From: Bifidobacterium cebidarum
Lineage (GTDB): Bacteria; Actinomycetota; Actinomycetes; Actinomycetales; Bifidobacteriaceae
DNA length: 64,000 nt
Reading direction: 5' to 3'
Assembly: GCF_009193305.1 (NCBI RefSeq)
Contig: NZ_WBVS01000006.1
Location: forward strand, 1-64,000
Positions 8,092-17,634 of this stretch are shown in pieces (positions within the stretch are counted from its first letter, which is position 1; every line of letters starts with the position of its first letter). The position numbers and the translations under genes are program-made. The notes below the pieces were generated by a model. The model was not told the origin of the DNA. It saw only the letters and a list, made by a program, of their open reading frames with translations, and did not search any database.

Positions 8092-9675
8092 ATGTCATTC
8101 GAGCATCCGAACAGGAACAACGAGACAATGAGGGACGTCGAGCTGGATATCATGAGCCGCCCTCCGGAGCATAACACCACGAACCTCGACTTGGATCGCA
8201 TGAATCTGATGCTCGATCTGCTGGGGCATCCTGAGCAGTCGTTCCGTGTGATTCATGTGACCGGTACCAACGGCAAGGGTTCCACGGCCCGCATGGCTGA
8301 AGCCATCTGCCGCGCCTACGGCATGCGCACCGGCCTCTATACCTCTCCACATCTGGAACGCATCAATGAGCGTATCTGCATCGACGGCCAGCAGCTTTCC
8401 GATGATGACTTCATCGACATTTGGGATCAGACCAAGGATTTGGTGGCGCTGGTCGACGCCAAGATGGAGGAGCAGGGCAAGCCGAAGATGAGCTTCTTCG
8501 AAGTGCTCACCGCAATGGCCATCTGGAAGTTCGCCGATGCCCCGGTGGATGTGGCCATCGTGGAAGTCGGCATGGGCGGCGCATGGGACGCCACCAACGT
8601 GCTGAATGCCGATGCGGCGATCATTGGCCCGGTGGATATGGATCACATGCAGTGGCTGGGGGATACGGTCGAGAAGATCGCCGGCGAGAAGGTTGGCATC
8701 ATCAAGCCCGGTTGTACCGCGATCATCGGTCCGCAGCCGCATGAGGAAGCGGTCATGCCGATCATCGAAGAAGCGGCCGCCCGCAATCATGCCACGCTCA
8801 TGCGCGATGGCTACGAGATGACCGTGTCCGATCGTATGCCGGCGGTCGGCGGTCAGGTGGCCACGCTCACCACGCCGAACGGAACCTACGAAGGCGTGCC
8901 GATTGCCAAGTTCGGCGAACATCAGGCCCACAATGCACTCGCCGCACTCGCCGCCGCCGAAGTGGTGATTCCGGTGAACGGCCCGCTGGACGGTGATCTG
9001 GTGGCCGAAGCTTTGAGCTCGGTCAAGATTCCGGGCCGTATTGAACAGATTCGAACCTCGCCGACCATCATCCTTGATGGCGGGCACAATGTGAACGCCG
9101 CGGAAGCCCTGCGCAAGGCCATTGAGGAAAGCTACGATTTCAAGCAACTGGTCGGCGTGGTGGCCATGATGCGCGACAAGCAGGTCGAGGAGTACCTTGG
9201 CGTGCTTGAGCCGATTTTGAGCTCCGTGGTCGTTACCGAGAACTCCTGGCGTGACCGCGTGATGTCCGCCGACGATCTGGAGAAGATCGCCGTGGACGTG
9301 TTCGGTCGTGATCGTGTGATCAAGGAACCGAACCTACCTGATGCCATCCAGACCGCTGTCAACATGGTCGATGCGGAAGATGAATTGGGCGTGGGCTATG
9401 GCCATGGCGTGTTGATCTGCGGCAGTTTCGTCACCGCCGGCGACGCTCGTACGATGCTCGAAGAGCATGTGAGCCCTACGATGAAACAGGCGATGGTTAT
9501 TCACCAGCCAGTGGTCGACCCCGATGATTCGGATGATTCCGATACGCAGACAGATGCCGCTGCCGCAGACATGCTCGACGATCAAGTCAGCCCTGACGAT
9601 TTCGATGTGTTTGATGTACTCGGACTTGGCGAATCCGGTTCTTCCGCGAACAGGTCGGATGATGTGCGAGCCTGA
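8092..9675 (+). CDS. folC: Bifunctional folylpolyglutamate synthase / dihydrofolate synthase
   Basis: A 527-residue Mur-ligase-fold enzyme that adds glutamate to dihydropteroate or folates. The ATP loop is VTGTNGKGSTARM near residue 55, followed by LYTSPHLERINERI, the folate-binding segment. VEVGMGGAWDATN and the C-terminal LDGGHNVNAAEAL are also family hallmarks. The ATG at 8092 sits six bases after GGAGG; an in-frame ATG at 8086 abuts that site and is less likely. The last 50 or so residues form a nonconserved acidic tail (many Asp and Ser), longer than usual. No other folate gene is adjacent, and smc follows after 49 bases. Confidence 0.95.
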   Translation: MSFEHPNRNNETMRDVELDIMSRPPEHNTTNLDLDRMNLMLDLLGHPEQSFRVIHVTGTNGKGSTARMAEAICRAYGMRTGLYTSPHLERINERICIDGQQLSDDDFIDIWDQTKDLVALVDAKMEEQGKPKMSFFEVLTAMAIWKFADAPVDVAIVEVGMGGAWDATNVLNADAAIIGPVDMDHMQWLGDTVEKIAGEKVGIIKPGCTAIIGPQPHEEAVMPIIEEAAARNHATLMRDGYEMTVSDRMPAVGGQVATLTTPNGTYEGVPIAKFGEHQAHNALAALAAAEVVIPVNGPLDGDLVAEALSSVKIPGRIEQIRTSPTIILDGGHNVNAAEALRKAIEESYDFKQLVGVVAMMRDKQVEEYLGVLEPILSSVVVTENSWRDRVMSADDLEKIAVDVFGRDRVIKEPNLPDAIQTAVNMVDAEDELGVGYGHGVLICGSFVTAGDARTMLEEHVSPTMKQAMVIHQPVVDPDDSDDSDTQTDAAAADMLDDQVSPDDFDVFDVLGLGESGSSANRSDDVRA

Positions 9676-9724
9676 CCGGGGACGGTTGGGCTACAAGCAA
9701 CATAGCAAAAGACGGTGCTAAGCC

Positions 9725-12700
9725 ATGTATCTTAAAGAGCTCACCCTGCGCGGCTTCAAATCCTTCGCCTCGGCCACTACATTGCGGTTCGAGCCGGGGA
9801 TCACCGCGGTTGTAGGCCCTAATGGATCAGGCAAATCCAACATTGTGGATGCCCTGACCTGGGTGATGGGTGAGCAGGGTGCAAAGAATCTGCGAGGCAC
9901 CTCGATGGAGGACGTGATTTTTGCGGGCACGTCCTCCAGGCCGCCTCTTGGTCGAGCACAGGTAAGCCTGACTATCGATAATTCCGATCACACATTGGAT
10001 ATCGACTACACGGAAGTGACGATTTCCCGCACGATCTTCCGCAATGGGGGATCGGAATACGCCATCAACGGTTCGACATGCCGTCTGCTGGATATTCAGG
10101 AATTGCTTTCGGATACCGGCCTTGGCCAACAGATGCATGTGATTGTAGGCCAAGGCCGATTGGATGCGATTCTCAAGGCCGATCCCTCAGGCCATCGAGC
10201 GTTCATCGAAGAGGCTGCTGGCATCTTAAAGCATCGTAAGCGCAAGGAACGCGCGCTACGAAAACTGGCCAACACCGAATCAAATCTGAATCGTTTGGAT
10301 GATCTGCTGCGGGAACTGCACCGGCAGTTGGGGCCGCTCGGCAGACAAGCCCGCATCTCCCGCAGGGCGGATGCTATTCAGATTTCCTTGCGCGATGCGC
10401 AAGCGCGTTTGTATGCCGAGGATGCGCAGCAGTCGATGACTCGCCGGGAAACCGTGCGCAAGGAATTAGGTGAAGTACGGGCTCAGCTGGCTGCCGCGCA
10501 ACGTGAATTGGCGCAGGTGAAGGTGCGCATCGACCAAGTGGAATCCCTGACCTCTCAATCAAGTCCTGCCATCGCGCAAGCCAACCAGTACTGGCATGAT
10601 TTCTCCCAAACCAGAGAACGCCTGCTCGCTTTGGCCCAACTTGCCGACGAACGTGCGCGATCGACGGCTCATAGCATCGTCGGCAACATGGGCGAGGATC
10701 CCGATGTGCTGCATGTTCGTGCGGATGAACTCGAGCAACAGGCCAACGCGCAGGATCATACGGTGAGCGATGCCCGATTGGCTTTCGACAAGGCCACGGA
10801 ACAGCGGGCCGATGCCGAAAAGCAGTTGGCTTCGGTACGTCAGACGTTGACCGAGTTGCGTAAAACCGCGCAAGAGCGCGATTCCGCGATCACCAGGCTG
10901 CGCGAATTGATTGCGCGAGAGGAATCCGCTGTGCAATTGGCCCAGAGCAGGGCCAAGGATTATGCAGGCCAGCGTGCGGCGGTCGACGAGCAGCGCGATG
11001 ACGTGCGGCATCAGCTGGATGCTTTGCGTGAGCAAGCCGAAGCAATCTCAGATGACAACGGTGCGGCGTTGGACGCCGCTCGTGCCGCATTGGCCGAATG
11101 CCGTGATGCGCTGAACGATTTGACGGACATGCAGCGTAGTCTGCAATCGCGAATCATCTCCCTGAAAGCCAAAGCCGATGCGCTTGCCGACACGTTGACC
11201 AGTCGTAACGCGTCCAGCGCATTGGAACATGATGAAGACGCACATGTCTTAGGGCGGCTCACCGATTTCATCCGTGTCGCTGAAGGCTGGGAAGAAGCGG
11301 TGGCCCATGTGCTCGGCCAGTTTTCCAACGCCATCGTGGTAGCCGAACCGGACAACATGCTTCATGCGCTGGAGCGTGCCCGCGAAGACAAGTTAGGCAA
11401 GGCCGTGATGATCACGGCAGGTCGCGCCTCGTTTGCGCGGGTCGAACATCAACCGGTACCGGATACCGAGACCGATAAAGAGACTGTTCGCCGGCTTGAT
11501 TCGTTGGTCAGCGTCAATCCTCAGGCCGTCGATAGAACGGCGGCGCAGAATGTGGTAGCTGCGGTGCGACTACTGCTGAACGACACTATCGCGGCGGACG
11601 ATCTTGAGCAGGCGCAACAGTTGGTGGAATCCGGACAAGCTGAATGCGCGGTGACAGCCCAGGGCGAAATGCTGTGCAGGGGAGTCGCCGCAGTCGGCGG
11701 CTCGTCGCTTTCGCAATCCGATCTGGCTCTTGCCTCCAAACGCGATAAGGCATTGGCCCAGGCGTCGCAACTTGAAGACCGGGAGCAGCGGATCGCCGAG
11801 CAGGTGGGTGAAGCTCAGCGGCAGCGGGATGATGCGGCGCGGACGGTCGATCAGGAATCGTCCAAACGTACCGAGCTGAGGCTCAAGGTGCAGCAGGCGC
11901 AGCAAGCATTGCGGTCGGCGCAACAGCGTTTTGCATCACTGGACCGGCAAGCCGCGCAATTCGATCATCGTATTGCTGAAACGAGGTCGCAGATGCATGA
12001 CCATCAGCTGAAGCTGGATGATCTCAATCGCGCGTTGGAATCCGCCCGACAATCCGGCGATACGCAGGAACAGTGGAATGATCTCGAAGAGCGGGAGCAT
12101 GAGCTTGAACAGGTATTGTCTCATGCGCGGGAGCACGAGATCGAGGCGAAAATTGCTTGGACCGATGCCTCCCGTAAAGCCGGGTCGTTGCATCGACAGG
12201 CCGAATTGCTTCGCGATAACGCCAAGGAAGCGGCGGAACGACGTGCCCGCATCGAAGAGCTGAACGCCAAACGCCGTGCGCAAATCACGCGTTTGCAAGG
12301 CATCGCCCAGGATGCGCGCGGCGTGGCGTTGATGGTGGGGCATACCCTGCACAGCATCGCAGCCGAACGCGATCGTCTGCAGGCCGAAGCATCCAGCCAT
12401 GATGACGAGCTGAAGGCATTGCGCGCGCAACGCAACGCGATCGAGCCGCAGGTCACCGATTTGACCGCACGCGAACATGCGTTGGATGTGAACCGCGAAC
12501 GACTCGCCATGGAAACGGGCCAGCTTATGCAGAAGGTCTCCGATGAGCTCGGATTGACATTGGAGGAATTGGTCCGGGAATATGGTACTGACCAGCCGGT
12601 GCCGGTCCTCGACGATAACGGCAATCCAGTGCCGTACGACGGTTCGACGAACCATAGTGACGTATCGGAGGGCGAGGCTGCTTCCGAGGCGGTTGCAGAG

Positions 12701-13393
12701 GACGGAGCGCGGCCGCAATGCTTCCAGACCGTGCCCTATAACCGTGCCGAACAGAAGAAACGGCTGGATAAGGCGCGTCGAGAGCTTGCGGCGCTTGGCA
12801 AAGTGAATCCACTGGCCACTGAAGAGTATGAAGCCCTGGAAGAGCGCAATAAGTATCTCAATGACCAGCGCAACGATGTGGTGAAGTCCCGTGATGATCT
12901 CATGCAGTTGATCAAGGACCTTGATTCCACCATGGTCACGGTATTCAAAGCGGCGTTCGATGATACCGCCAAAGCCTTCGAACAGGTATTTGCCACCCTG
13001 TTCCCCGGAGGCACCGGGCGTCTTCGTTTGGAAGACCCGGATGATCTGTTGGCCACCGGTGTTCTGGTGGAGGCAAGCCCGGCAGGCAAACGCGTCAAAC
13101 AGTTAAGTCTGCTTTCGGGAGGGGAACGCTCGCTGACAGCGTTGGCGCTGCTGTTCGCGATTTTCACCGCACGCCCCAGTCCGTTCTACGTGATGGACGA
13201 GGTGGAGGCCGCGCTCGATGATGTGAACCTCACCAGACTGATCAACGCGTTGAACGAGCTGCGCTCGCATGCGCAGCTCATCATCATCACCCATCAGCAG
13301 CGTACCATGAGCATTGCCGACGCGCTGTATGGCGTGACCATGCGCGCCGATGGTGTGACCGCGGTCATCAGCCAGAAATTGGATCGCAAATAA
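9725..13393 (+). CDS. smc: Chromosome segregation SMC ATPase
   Basis: A 1222-residue SMC protein that forms the condensin complex with ScpA and ScpB (28.0-29.6 kb). The N-terminal head has Walker A GPNGSGKSN at 31-39. Long coiled coils flank a hinge at about residues 505-660. The C-terminal head has the ABC signature LSGGERSLTALALL near 1128 and Walker B YVMDEVEAALDD near 1157. The length is slightly above the common 1150-1200, partly because of a nonhelical, acidic Gly/Asp/Pro-rich stretch at about residues 950-1005 just before the C-terminal head. No strong ribosome site precedes 9725. It is separated from folC by 49 bases and may be cotranscribed. Confidence 0.98.
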   Translation: MYLKELTLRGFKSFASATTLRFEPGITAVVGPNGSGKSNIVDALTWVMGEQGAKNLRGTSMEDVIFAGTSSRPPLGRAQVSLTIDNSDHTLDIDYTEVTISRTIFRNGGSEYAINGSTCRLLDIQELLSDTGLGQQMHVIVGQGRLDAILKADPSGHRAFIEEAAGILKHRKRKERALRKLANTESNLNRLDDLLRELHRQLGPLGRQARISRRADAIQISLRDAQARLYAEDAQQSMTRRETVRKELGEVRAQLAAAQRELAQVKVRIDQVESLTSQSSPAIAQANQYWHDFSQTRERLLALAQLADERARSTAHSIVGNMGEDPDVLHVRADELEQQANAQDHTVSDARLAFDKATEQRADAEKQLASVRQTLTELRKTAQERDSAITRLRELIAREESAVQLAQSRAKDYAGQRAAVDEQRDDVRHQLDALREQAEAISDDNGAALDAARAALAECRDALNDLTDMQRSLQSRIISLKAKADALADTLTSRNASSALEHDEDAHVLGRLTDFIRVAEGWEEAVAHVLGQFSNAIVVAEPDNMLHALERAREDKLGKAVMITAGRASFARVEHQPVPDTETDKETVRRLDSLVSVNPQAVDRTAAQNVVAAVRLLLNDTIAADDLEQAQQLVESGQAECAVTAQGEMLCRGVAAVGGSSLSQSDLALASKRDKALAQASQLEDREQRIAEQVGEAQRQRDDAARTVDQESSKRTELRLKVQQAQQALRSAQQRFASLDRQAAQFDHRIAETRSQMHDHQLKLDDLNRALESARQSGDTQEQWNDLEEREHELEQVLSHAREHEIEAKIAWTDASRKAGSLHRQAELLRDNAKEAAERRARIEELNAKRRAQITRLQGIAQDARGVALMVGHTLHSIAAERDRLQAEASSHDDELKALRAQRNAIEPQVTDLTAREHALDVNRERLAMETGQLMQKVSDELGLTLEELVREYGTDQPVPVLDDNGNPVPYDGSTNHSDVSEGEAASEAVAEDGARPQCFQTVPYNRAEQKKRLDKARRELAALGKVNPLATEEYEALEERNKYLNDQRNDVVKSRDDLMQLIKDLDSTMVTVFKAAFDDTAKAFEQVFATLFPGGTGRLRLEDPDDLLATGVLVEASPAGKRVKQLSLLSGGERSLTALALLFAIFTARPSPFYVMDEVEAALDDVNLTRLINALNELRSHAQLIIITHQQRTMSIADALYGVTMRADGVTAVISQKLDRK

Positions 13394-13397
13394 ATAA

Positions 13398-13425
13398 CGG
13401 GAGACTCTTGTAAAGAGTGCTCCCG
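13398..13425 (+). terminator. smc terminator hairpin
   Basis: CGGGAG at 13398-13403 pairs with CTCCCG at 13420-13425, with an inner CTCTT/AAGAG stem. It lies five bases after the smc stop and between convergent genes. There is no T-run. Confidence 0.65.
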
Positions 13426-13439
13426 TCGCCGTCTGACCG

Positions 13440-14438
13440 TTACTTCCGTATAGACTTGCGCAGATGTTGAAGCGTCTGCAGAGCCCAGTAGAAGCTCTTT
13501 TTTACTGGAATATCACGCGCTGGAGCCACTGGGGTGATTTCTTCGGTGAATTTGGTCTTGAACTCGTTCAGTCCTTTCAAGGAAGGAGCGAAATCAGAGC
13601 CAATGCCCATCAAGTCATAATCCGTGATGCCCTGCGTGCCGAGAATGCAGCATTCGGAGTACAGCAGTTTATCGGTGACATGAAGACGCATGACTTCGTT
13701 GCGCATGCCTGCATAGTAACGTACGGCACGCGAGCCGTTCACCGTTACGATGGACCAGGCCACGACCTTGTCGTCGATGCGCGCGGCGAAGACACGGCAA
13801 TGGTTAGCGCCAAGGGCCTTGATCATATCGGAATAGTCGCTTATCGGCGCAGGCGCGAATCCGTCACGCTTTCCGGTTTCCACCATAACATCGTAATACT
13901 CGGAGAAATCATTTAAGGCCTGCTGTGTTTCATCGGCCACCTCAGCTGGGCACTCGCGAAGGGACTTGCGCACATCGCGACGGCCGCGGCGCTTCATACG
14001 GGACAGAATCGCATCATCGCCGCCTGTCACATCGATGACCACGGTAGCGTCGTAGGGCACGGTGGATAGTACTGGTTTTGTGCCAGTGCTGTACCAGGTA
14101 TCTATGCGGATAAAGACTATGTTGCGATCGGTGTGCCTGACCATATCTACAATGGCGGCGATTACCTGCTGCTCATCGGATTCATTCGGCTTGGTCAGCC
14201 AAGTCGGGCCATGAACGGATCGAAGATAATGATAGCCGTGAGTTTCGTAATCGATAAACGAGATCACCGCCACAACTGCATCATCGTGGATGATGAGGTA
14301 GCTTCCCCACGGCGTACGCCCGTCAATGTCGGATTGGTAATTCGACCAGACCGCGGTTTGCTCAATGGGCAGGGTGATGCCTGCCTGTGCCGCTTCGGCT
14401 TCGAGTGTCGCTCCATCAACCTTTTTCAAAGTGATCAT
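13440..14438 (-). CDS. FemABX-family peptidoglycan interpeptide bridge aminoacyltransferase
   Basis: A 332-residue protein with the tandem GNAT-like fold of FemA/FemX/MurM enzymes. These use aminoacyl-tRNA to add the first residues of the peptidoglycan cross-bridge at the inner membrane face. Visible family features are the N-terminal IEQTAVWSNYQ segment, RMKRRGRRDVRKSLRECPAE, and the C-terminal LMGIGSDFAPSLKGLNEFKT stretch. The start at 14438 (MITLKKVDG) is chosen because AGGA precedes it by eight bases; an upstream in-frame start is not supported. The gene follows a MurE-type ligase by 78 bases on the same strand, so both likely act on the same lipid precursor. Confidence 0.9.
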   Translation of the reverse strand: MITLKKVDGATLEAEAAQAGITLPIEQTAVWSNYQSDIDGRTPWGSYLIIHDDAVVAVISFIDYETHGYHYLRSVHGPTWLTKPNESDEQQVIAAIVDMVRHTDRNIVFIRIDTWYSTGTKPVLSTVPYDATVVIDVTGGDDAILSRMKRRGRRDVRKSLRECPAEVADETQQALNDFSEYYDVMVETGKRDGFAPAPISDYSDMIKALGANHCRVFAARIDDKVVAWSIVTVNGSRAVRYYAGMRNEVMRLHVTDKLLYSECCILGTQGITDYDLMGIGSDFAPSLKGLNEFKTKFTEEITPVAPARDIPVKKSFYWALQTLQHLRKSIRK

Positions 14439-14517
14439 TGTCGTAATCCTATGTTCTCTTGTGCACAAAATCGGTGATCTGTCAATCTGATGATTGTTTA
14501 TTTGTCGTGATTGCTGA

Positions 14518-16095
14518 CTACTGCGCGATGCCGAATAGGCGGCGCACAACATGTCCATCGCCCTCGTAGGGGGCATGTTTGCCTTCCACCTTGATCCACT
14601 GCTCTTCGCCCTTGCCGATAACCAGCAGTACGGTCATACGACCTGCTGCCGACGTCTGTTCGGCCTCACGAACGGCTTGTTCGATGGCCTTGGCGCGGTC
14701 AAGGATGATTTCGCTGGAGACGTTGGGATTGGTGATGTATCCTTGCATCTCGTTCAAGATGTCAAGCATCGGCTCCTTGACGGTATCCTCCGAGGTCAGG
14801 ATGATGCGATCGGCCTTCTCCTGCGCTCCGTTGATGATGCCCTCGCGACGATCCACGGCTTTATCGCCAACGGAACCGGTGACCACGATGATGCGGGGAT
14901 TGCGTTCGGCATACTTGTGCGATACGAAGTCAATCAGCGTGCGTGTGCTCACGAAATTGTGTGCGTAATCCACATACGCCACGATTGAGCCGTCCTGATT
15001 GGCGAAATGCTCCATGCGGCCGGAAATACGGACGTGTTCCAGTGCGGCGAATGCGGGGGAGTCCGCAGGCACTCCGGCTGCACGGGAGAGCGCGATGGCC
15101 GTGGCCGCATTGGCGGCGTTGAATCCACCCTCAAGTTCAAGGGAGAAATCGCCAATGGCCTTGCCGTGCTCGCGGAATATGTATTGGGCCGCATTGTTCG
15201 GATCGGGCAATGCAATGAAATCACTGTCTTGCCGGCTGTTGCCGGTGTCGTCGGCATCGCTATCACGGAAAGCGAACGTGACGACTGGCACCTGGGCGTT
15301 TCGTGCGTCTTCGCGGATCAGTTCGGCGTGATCGCAATCGGTGCCGAGCACCAGTGTCTTGCAGTTATAGGTGATCTGACGCTTGCAGTAAAGGTAATCC
15401 TCGAACGTCGGATGCTCGATGGGGCTGATATGATCGGGGGAGATGTTCAGGAACGCCGCCACGTCAAACGTGAGCCCATAGACTCGGTTGACTTTGTATG
15501 CCTGGGAAGACACCTCCATGACGAGATATCGCATGCCATTGTTCACGGCCTCATGCATCATGCGGAAGGCGTCGAGGCTTTCCGGGGTGGTCAGAGCCGA
15601 TTCGACGTAAGTATGGCCGTCGAGACAATTGTCCACCGAGGAGAACAATGCGCATCTGCCATCGGAATGGGCGTTGAGCACGGCTTGCGTGAAATAGGCG
15701 GTCGTGGTCTTGCCCTTGGTGCCGGTGATGCCAATCACCGTGAGCTTGTCTTGCGGACGGGCGAAGAACTCGGCGGACAACAGGCTCATGGCCTTGCGCA
15801 CATCGGTCACGATCAGGCCGGGGGCGGACGTCTCCTGGCTGTAATCCGTCTGGGCGACATATGCGGCCAGGCCGCGCTCGTCGATGTTCCGGAGGAACGA
15901 AGCCTTGAAATTGCCCTTGCAGAACAGCAAAGTGCCAGCTGTTACTTCACGTGTGTCATAGGTGATGTTGCCGAATGGCTGATCGTGGTCGGTGATCTTC
16001 CCCGTGTCAAGGGTCCAGCAATCGCCTGCGATGATTTCGCGCAACAGATGATGGTGTTCAAGCAGCTGTGCCGCCGAGGCCAAAGTCAAAGCCAT
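14518..16095 (-). CDS. murE: MurE-type UDP-N-acetylmuramoyl-tripeptide synthetase
   Basis: A 525-residue Mur ligase that adds the third amino acid to UDP-MurNAc-L-Ala-D-Glu. The ATP loop is VIGITGTKGKTTTAYF. VMEVSSQAYKVNRV, NISPDHISPIEHPTFEDYL and the carbamylated Lys region (YLYCKRQ) follow, and YVDYAHN and IIVVTGSVGDK lie in the C-terminal domain. The motif that selects meso-diaminopimelate in MurE (DNPR) is replaced here by TSEDTVKEP, which fits a dibasic amino acid such as Lys or Orn, as found in bifidobacterial peptidoglycan. The start at 16095 (MALTLASAAQLL) follows GGGAG by nine bases. It is upstream of the FemABX gene in a two-gene unit. Confidence 0.93.
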   Translation of the reverse strand: MALTLASAAQLLEHHHLLREIIAGDCWTLDTGKITDHDQPFGNITYDTREVTAGTLLFCKGNFKASFLRNIDERGLAAYVAQTDYSQETSAPGLIVTDVRKAMSLLSAEFFARPQDKLTVIGITGTKGKTTTAYFTQAVLNAHSDGRCALFSSVDNCLDGHTYVESALTTPESLDAFRMMHEAVNNGMRYLVMEVSSQAYKVNRVYGLTFDVAAFLNISPDHISPIEHPTFEDYLYCKRQITYNCKTLVLGTDCDHAELIREDARNAQVPVVTFAFRDSDADDTGNSRQDSDFIALPDPNNAAQYIFREHGKAIGDFSLELEGGFNAANAATAIALSRAAGVPADSPAFAALEHVRISGRMEHFANQDGSIVAYVDYAHNFVSTRTLIDFVSHKYAERNPRIIVVTGSVGDKAVDRREGIINGAQEKADRIILTSEDTVKEPMLDILNEMQGYITNPNVSSEIILDRAKAIEQAVREAEQTSAAGRMTVLLVIGKGEEQWIKVEGKHAPYEGDGHVVRRLFGIAQ

Positions 16096-16197
16096 AAATC
16101 GTTTCTCCCTGTTTCTTACCGAATGATATTCTACAGGCCGTTTGCGCCATGGCATGGCACTGGTGGCATCGACCACGATATGAGCACATGGGTTGGC

Positions 16198-16958
16198 TAC
16201 AATGAGCAATCGTGACCACAACGAACCAAGTACCAGATCAGATCGCTCAAGGCGGCACGGACACGGGCAGGAACACGGTTTCGGGGGAGACCATGGCGTC
16301 CAAACGCGCCCGGTTCGAACAGCTGGCCATGCCGGCCGTCAATGCGCTCTATCGACAGGCAATGCGGCTGACCAACAATCCGGAGGATGCGCAGGATTTG
16401 GTTCAGGATACCTTTGAGCGCGGTTTCAAAGCTTTCGACACCTTTCAGCCCGGCTCCAATTTCGAGGCGTGGATGACCACCATCGAACGTAATGCCTATT
16501 TCAACCAGTACGCCAAAGCTAAGCGTCGGCCGCAACGTGCCAACGATTCGACCGGCGAATACGATGACTGGGACATCTATGATGCCGCGGAACATTCCTC
16601 AGACGGGCTGAAATCCGCCGAAGAGGAATATCTGGATGCCTTCGCTCCCGAGGAGATCATGGAGGCGCTCGCCAAACTTTCCCCCGAACGCCGCCAAGTG
16701 TTCATCGATGCCGCCATCGATGGCAAGTCATATCAGCAGGTGGCGGATGAGCAGGGAGTGAAGATCGGCACGGTGATGAGCCGTTTGAACCGTGCGCGTG
16801 CCCAGCTCAAACGTGAATTGGCGACATATGCGCGTGAACGGGGGTATGTAGCAGATGAAGCGACGAAATCAGCTGGTTCACCATCCGCGAAGTTACGGAA
16901 AAACGCGAATGAGCACGTTGAAACCGTCCATAATGGAAATGATGGAAAGGAGATGTGA
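16198..16958 (+). CDS. sigH: ECF RNA polymerase sigma factor, SigR/SigH type
   Basis: The CDS is best taken from the GTG at 16212 (248 residues); 16198-16203 is a TACAAT -10-like element eight bases before it, which would make a leaderless mRNA. An alternative ATG at 16293 follows GGGGGAGA and gives MASKRARFEQ. Region 2 is MRLTNNPEDAQDLVQDTFE, and region 4 is KSYQQVADEQGVKIGTVMSR. The linker segment EHSSDGLKSAEEE closely matches mycobacterial SigH and Streptomyces SigR, the thiol-oxidative-stress sigma factors. The next gene is a Cys-rich protein in the position of the redox anti-sigma factor RsrA. Role by homology: transcription of thioredoxin and disulfide-stress genes. Confidence 0.9.
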
Positions 16959-16960
16959 TG

Positions 16961-17308
16961 ATGAACGATCGGAGTGTTGAGCAGACTCGTCATATCTCCA
17001 TCACCAGCACGACGTCGGATGGCGTGGTGCGCAGGACCGAAGTGCATATCACCACCAGGCAGTGCTGCTCGGGTGAAGGCGGTGTGGAATGTAACTGCCA
17101 ATCCGCGCAAAGTGAAGCCGCGGATGCTCGGGAATACGGGCAGTATGGGCAGACTGAGGACTGTTTTGATCCATCAACCTGCTGTGATGCGCGCGAGCAG
17201 GCGCTGATTGCGGCGTTGCGTGCGTATTTGCGCCCTGATGTGGCCCCGGAATGCCTGATGGCGAAGCTTAAGGCCACGCTCGATCATTGCTGCGGCGAAG
17301 ATAAGTGA
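16961..17308 (+). CDS. Cysteine-rich protein, putative RsrA-like anti-sigma factor
   Basis: A 115-residue protein with ten cysteines, starting three bases after the sigma factor stop at a site eight bases after AAAGGAG. By position it should be the zinc anti-sigma factor that holds SigR/SigH and releases it on oxidation. However, the canonical H-x3-C-x2-C zinc motif is not visible. Instead there is HITTRQCC near residue 40, then ECNC, EDCFDPSTCC and DHCC near the C-terminus. The region from DCFDPSTCCDAREQALIAAL to DHCC resembles the Cys-helix-Cys layout of RsrA loosely. The function is inferred mainly from gene order. It is probably cotranscribed and translationally coupled. Confidence 0.65.
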   Translation: MNDRSVEQTRHISITSTTSDGVVRRTEVHITTRQCCSGEGGVECNCQSAQSEAADAREYGQYGQTEDCFDPSTCCDAREQALIAALRAYLRPDVAPECLMAKLKATLDHCCGEDK

Positions 17309-17365
17309 TACATGGCGTCTGACCGCGGAAAAATGGGATGCGGCTGGAATGCGAGGGGAAAACAA

Positions 17366-17399
17366 ATGAAGCCCGTCTGATTGCTCAGACGGGCTTCAT
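17366..17399 (-). terminator. 15-bp perfect hairpin terminator
   Basis: ATGAAGCCCGTCTGA at 17366-17380 pairs perfectly with 17385-17399 around a TTGC loop. On the minus strand it is followed by TTTGTTTT, so it most likely ends the bL37 gene transcript. It can also serve the convergent anti-sigma gene. Confidence 0.85.
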
Positions 17400-17426
17400 G
17401 CATATTCCAATGGAATACGTCAAGAA

Positions 17427-17501
17427 TCAGGCGTTAGGACGCTTGCCGTGGTTAGCGGCCTTCTTACGACGATCCTTACGCTTACGTCCGCGCATGCCCA
17501 T
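17427..17501 (-). CDS. 50S ribosomal protein bL37 (24 residues)
   Basis: A 75-base gene encoding 24 residues. The protein starts MGMRGRKRKDRRKK and ends ANHGKRPNA. It matches the very small actinobacterial ribosomal protein bL37 first seen in mycobacterial ribosome structures, including the near-invariant NHGKRPN tail and the Arg/Lys-rich front. AAAGGAG lies seven bases upstream of the ATG, and a 15-bp terminator follows, so it is a complete independent transcription unit. Standard ORF callers usually miss a gene this short. It is convergent to the sigma/anti-sigma pair. Confidence 0.88.
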   Translation of the reverse strand: MGMRGRKRKDRRKKAANHGKRPNA

Positions 17502-17634
17502 GATGGACTCCTTTACTTAAAGAAAAATAAGCCTTCGGAATTATGCCACATCGCTCAGACTATACGCAACACGTGTGTCATTGCCGCACGTCGAGATATG
17601 GCGTAACTCCGAAGACCTCGTTGACCGATCGGTC

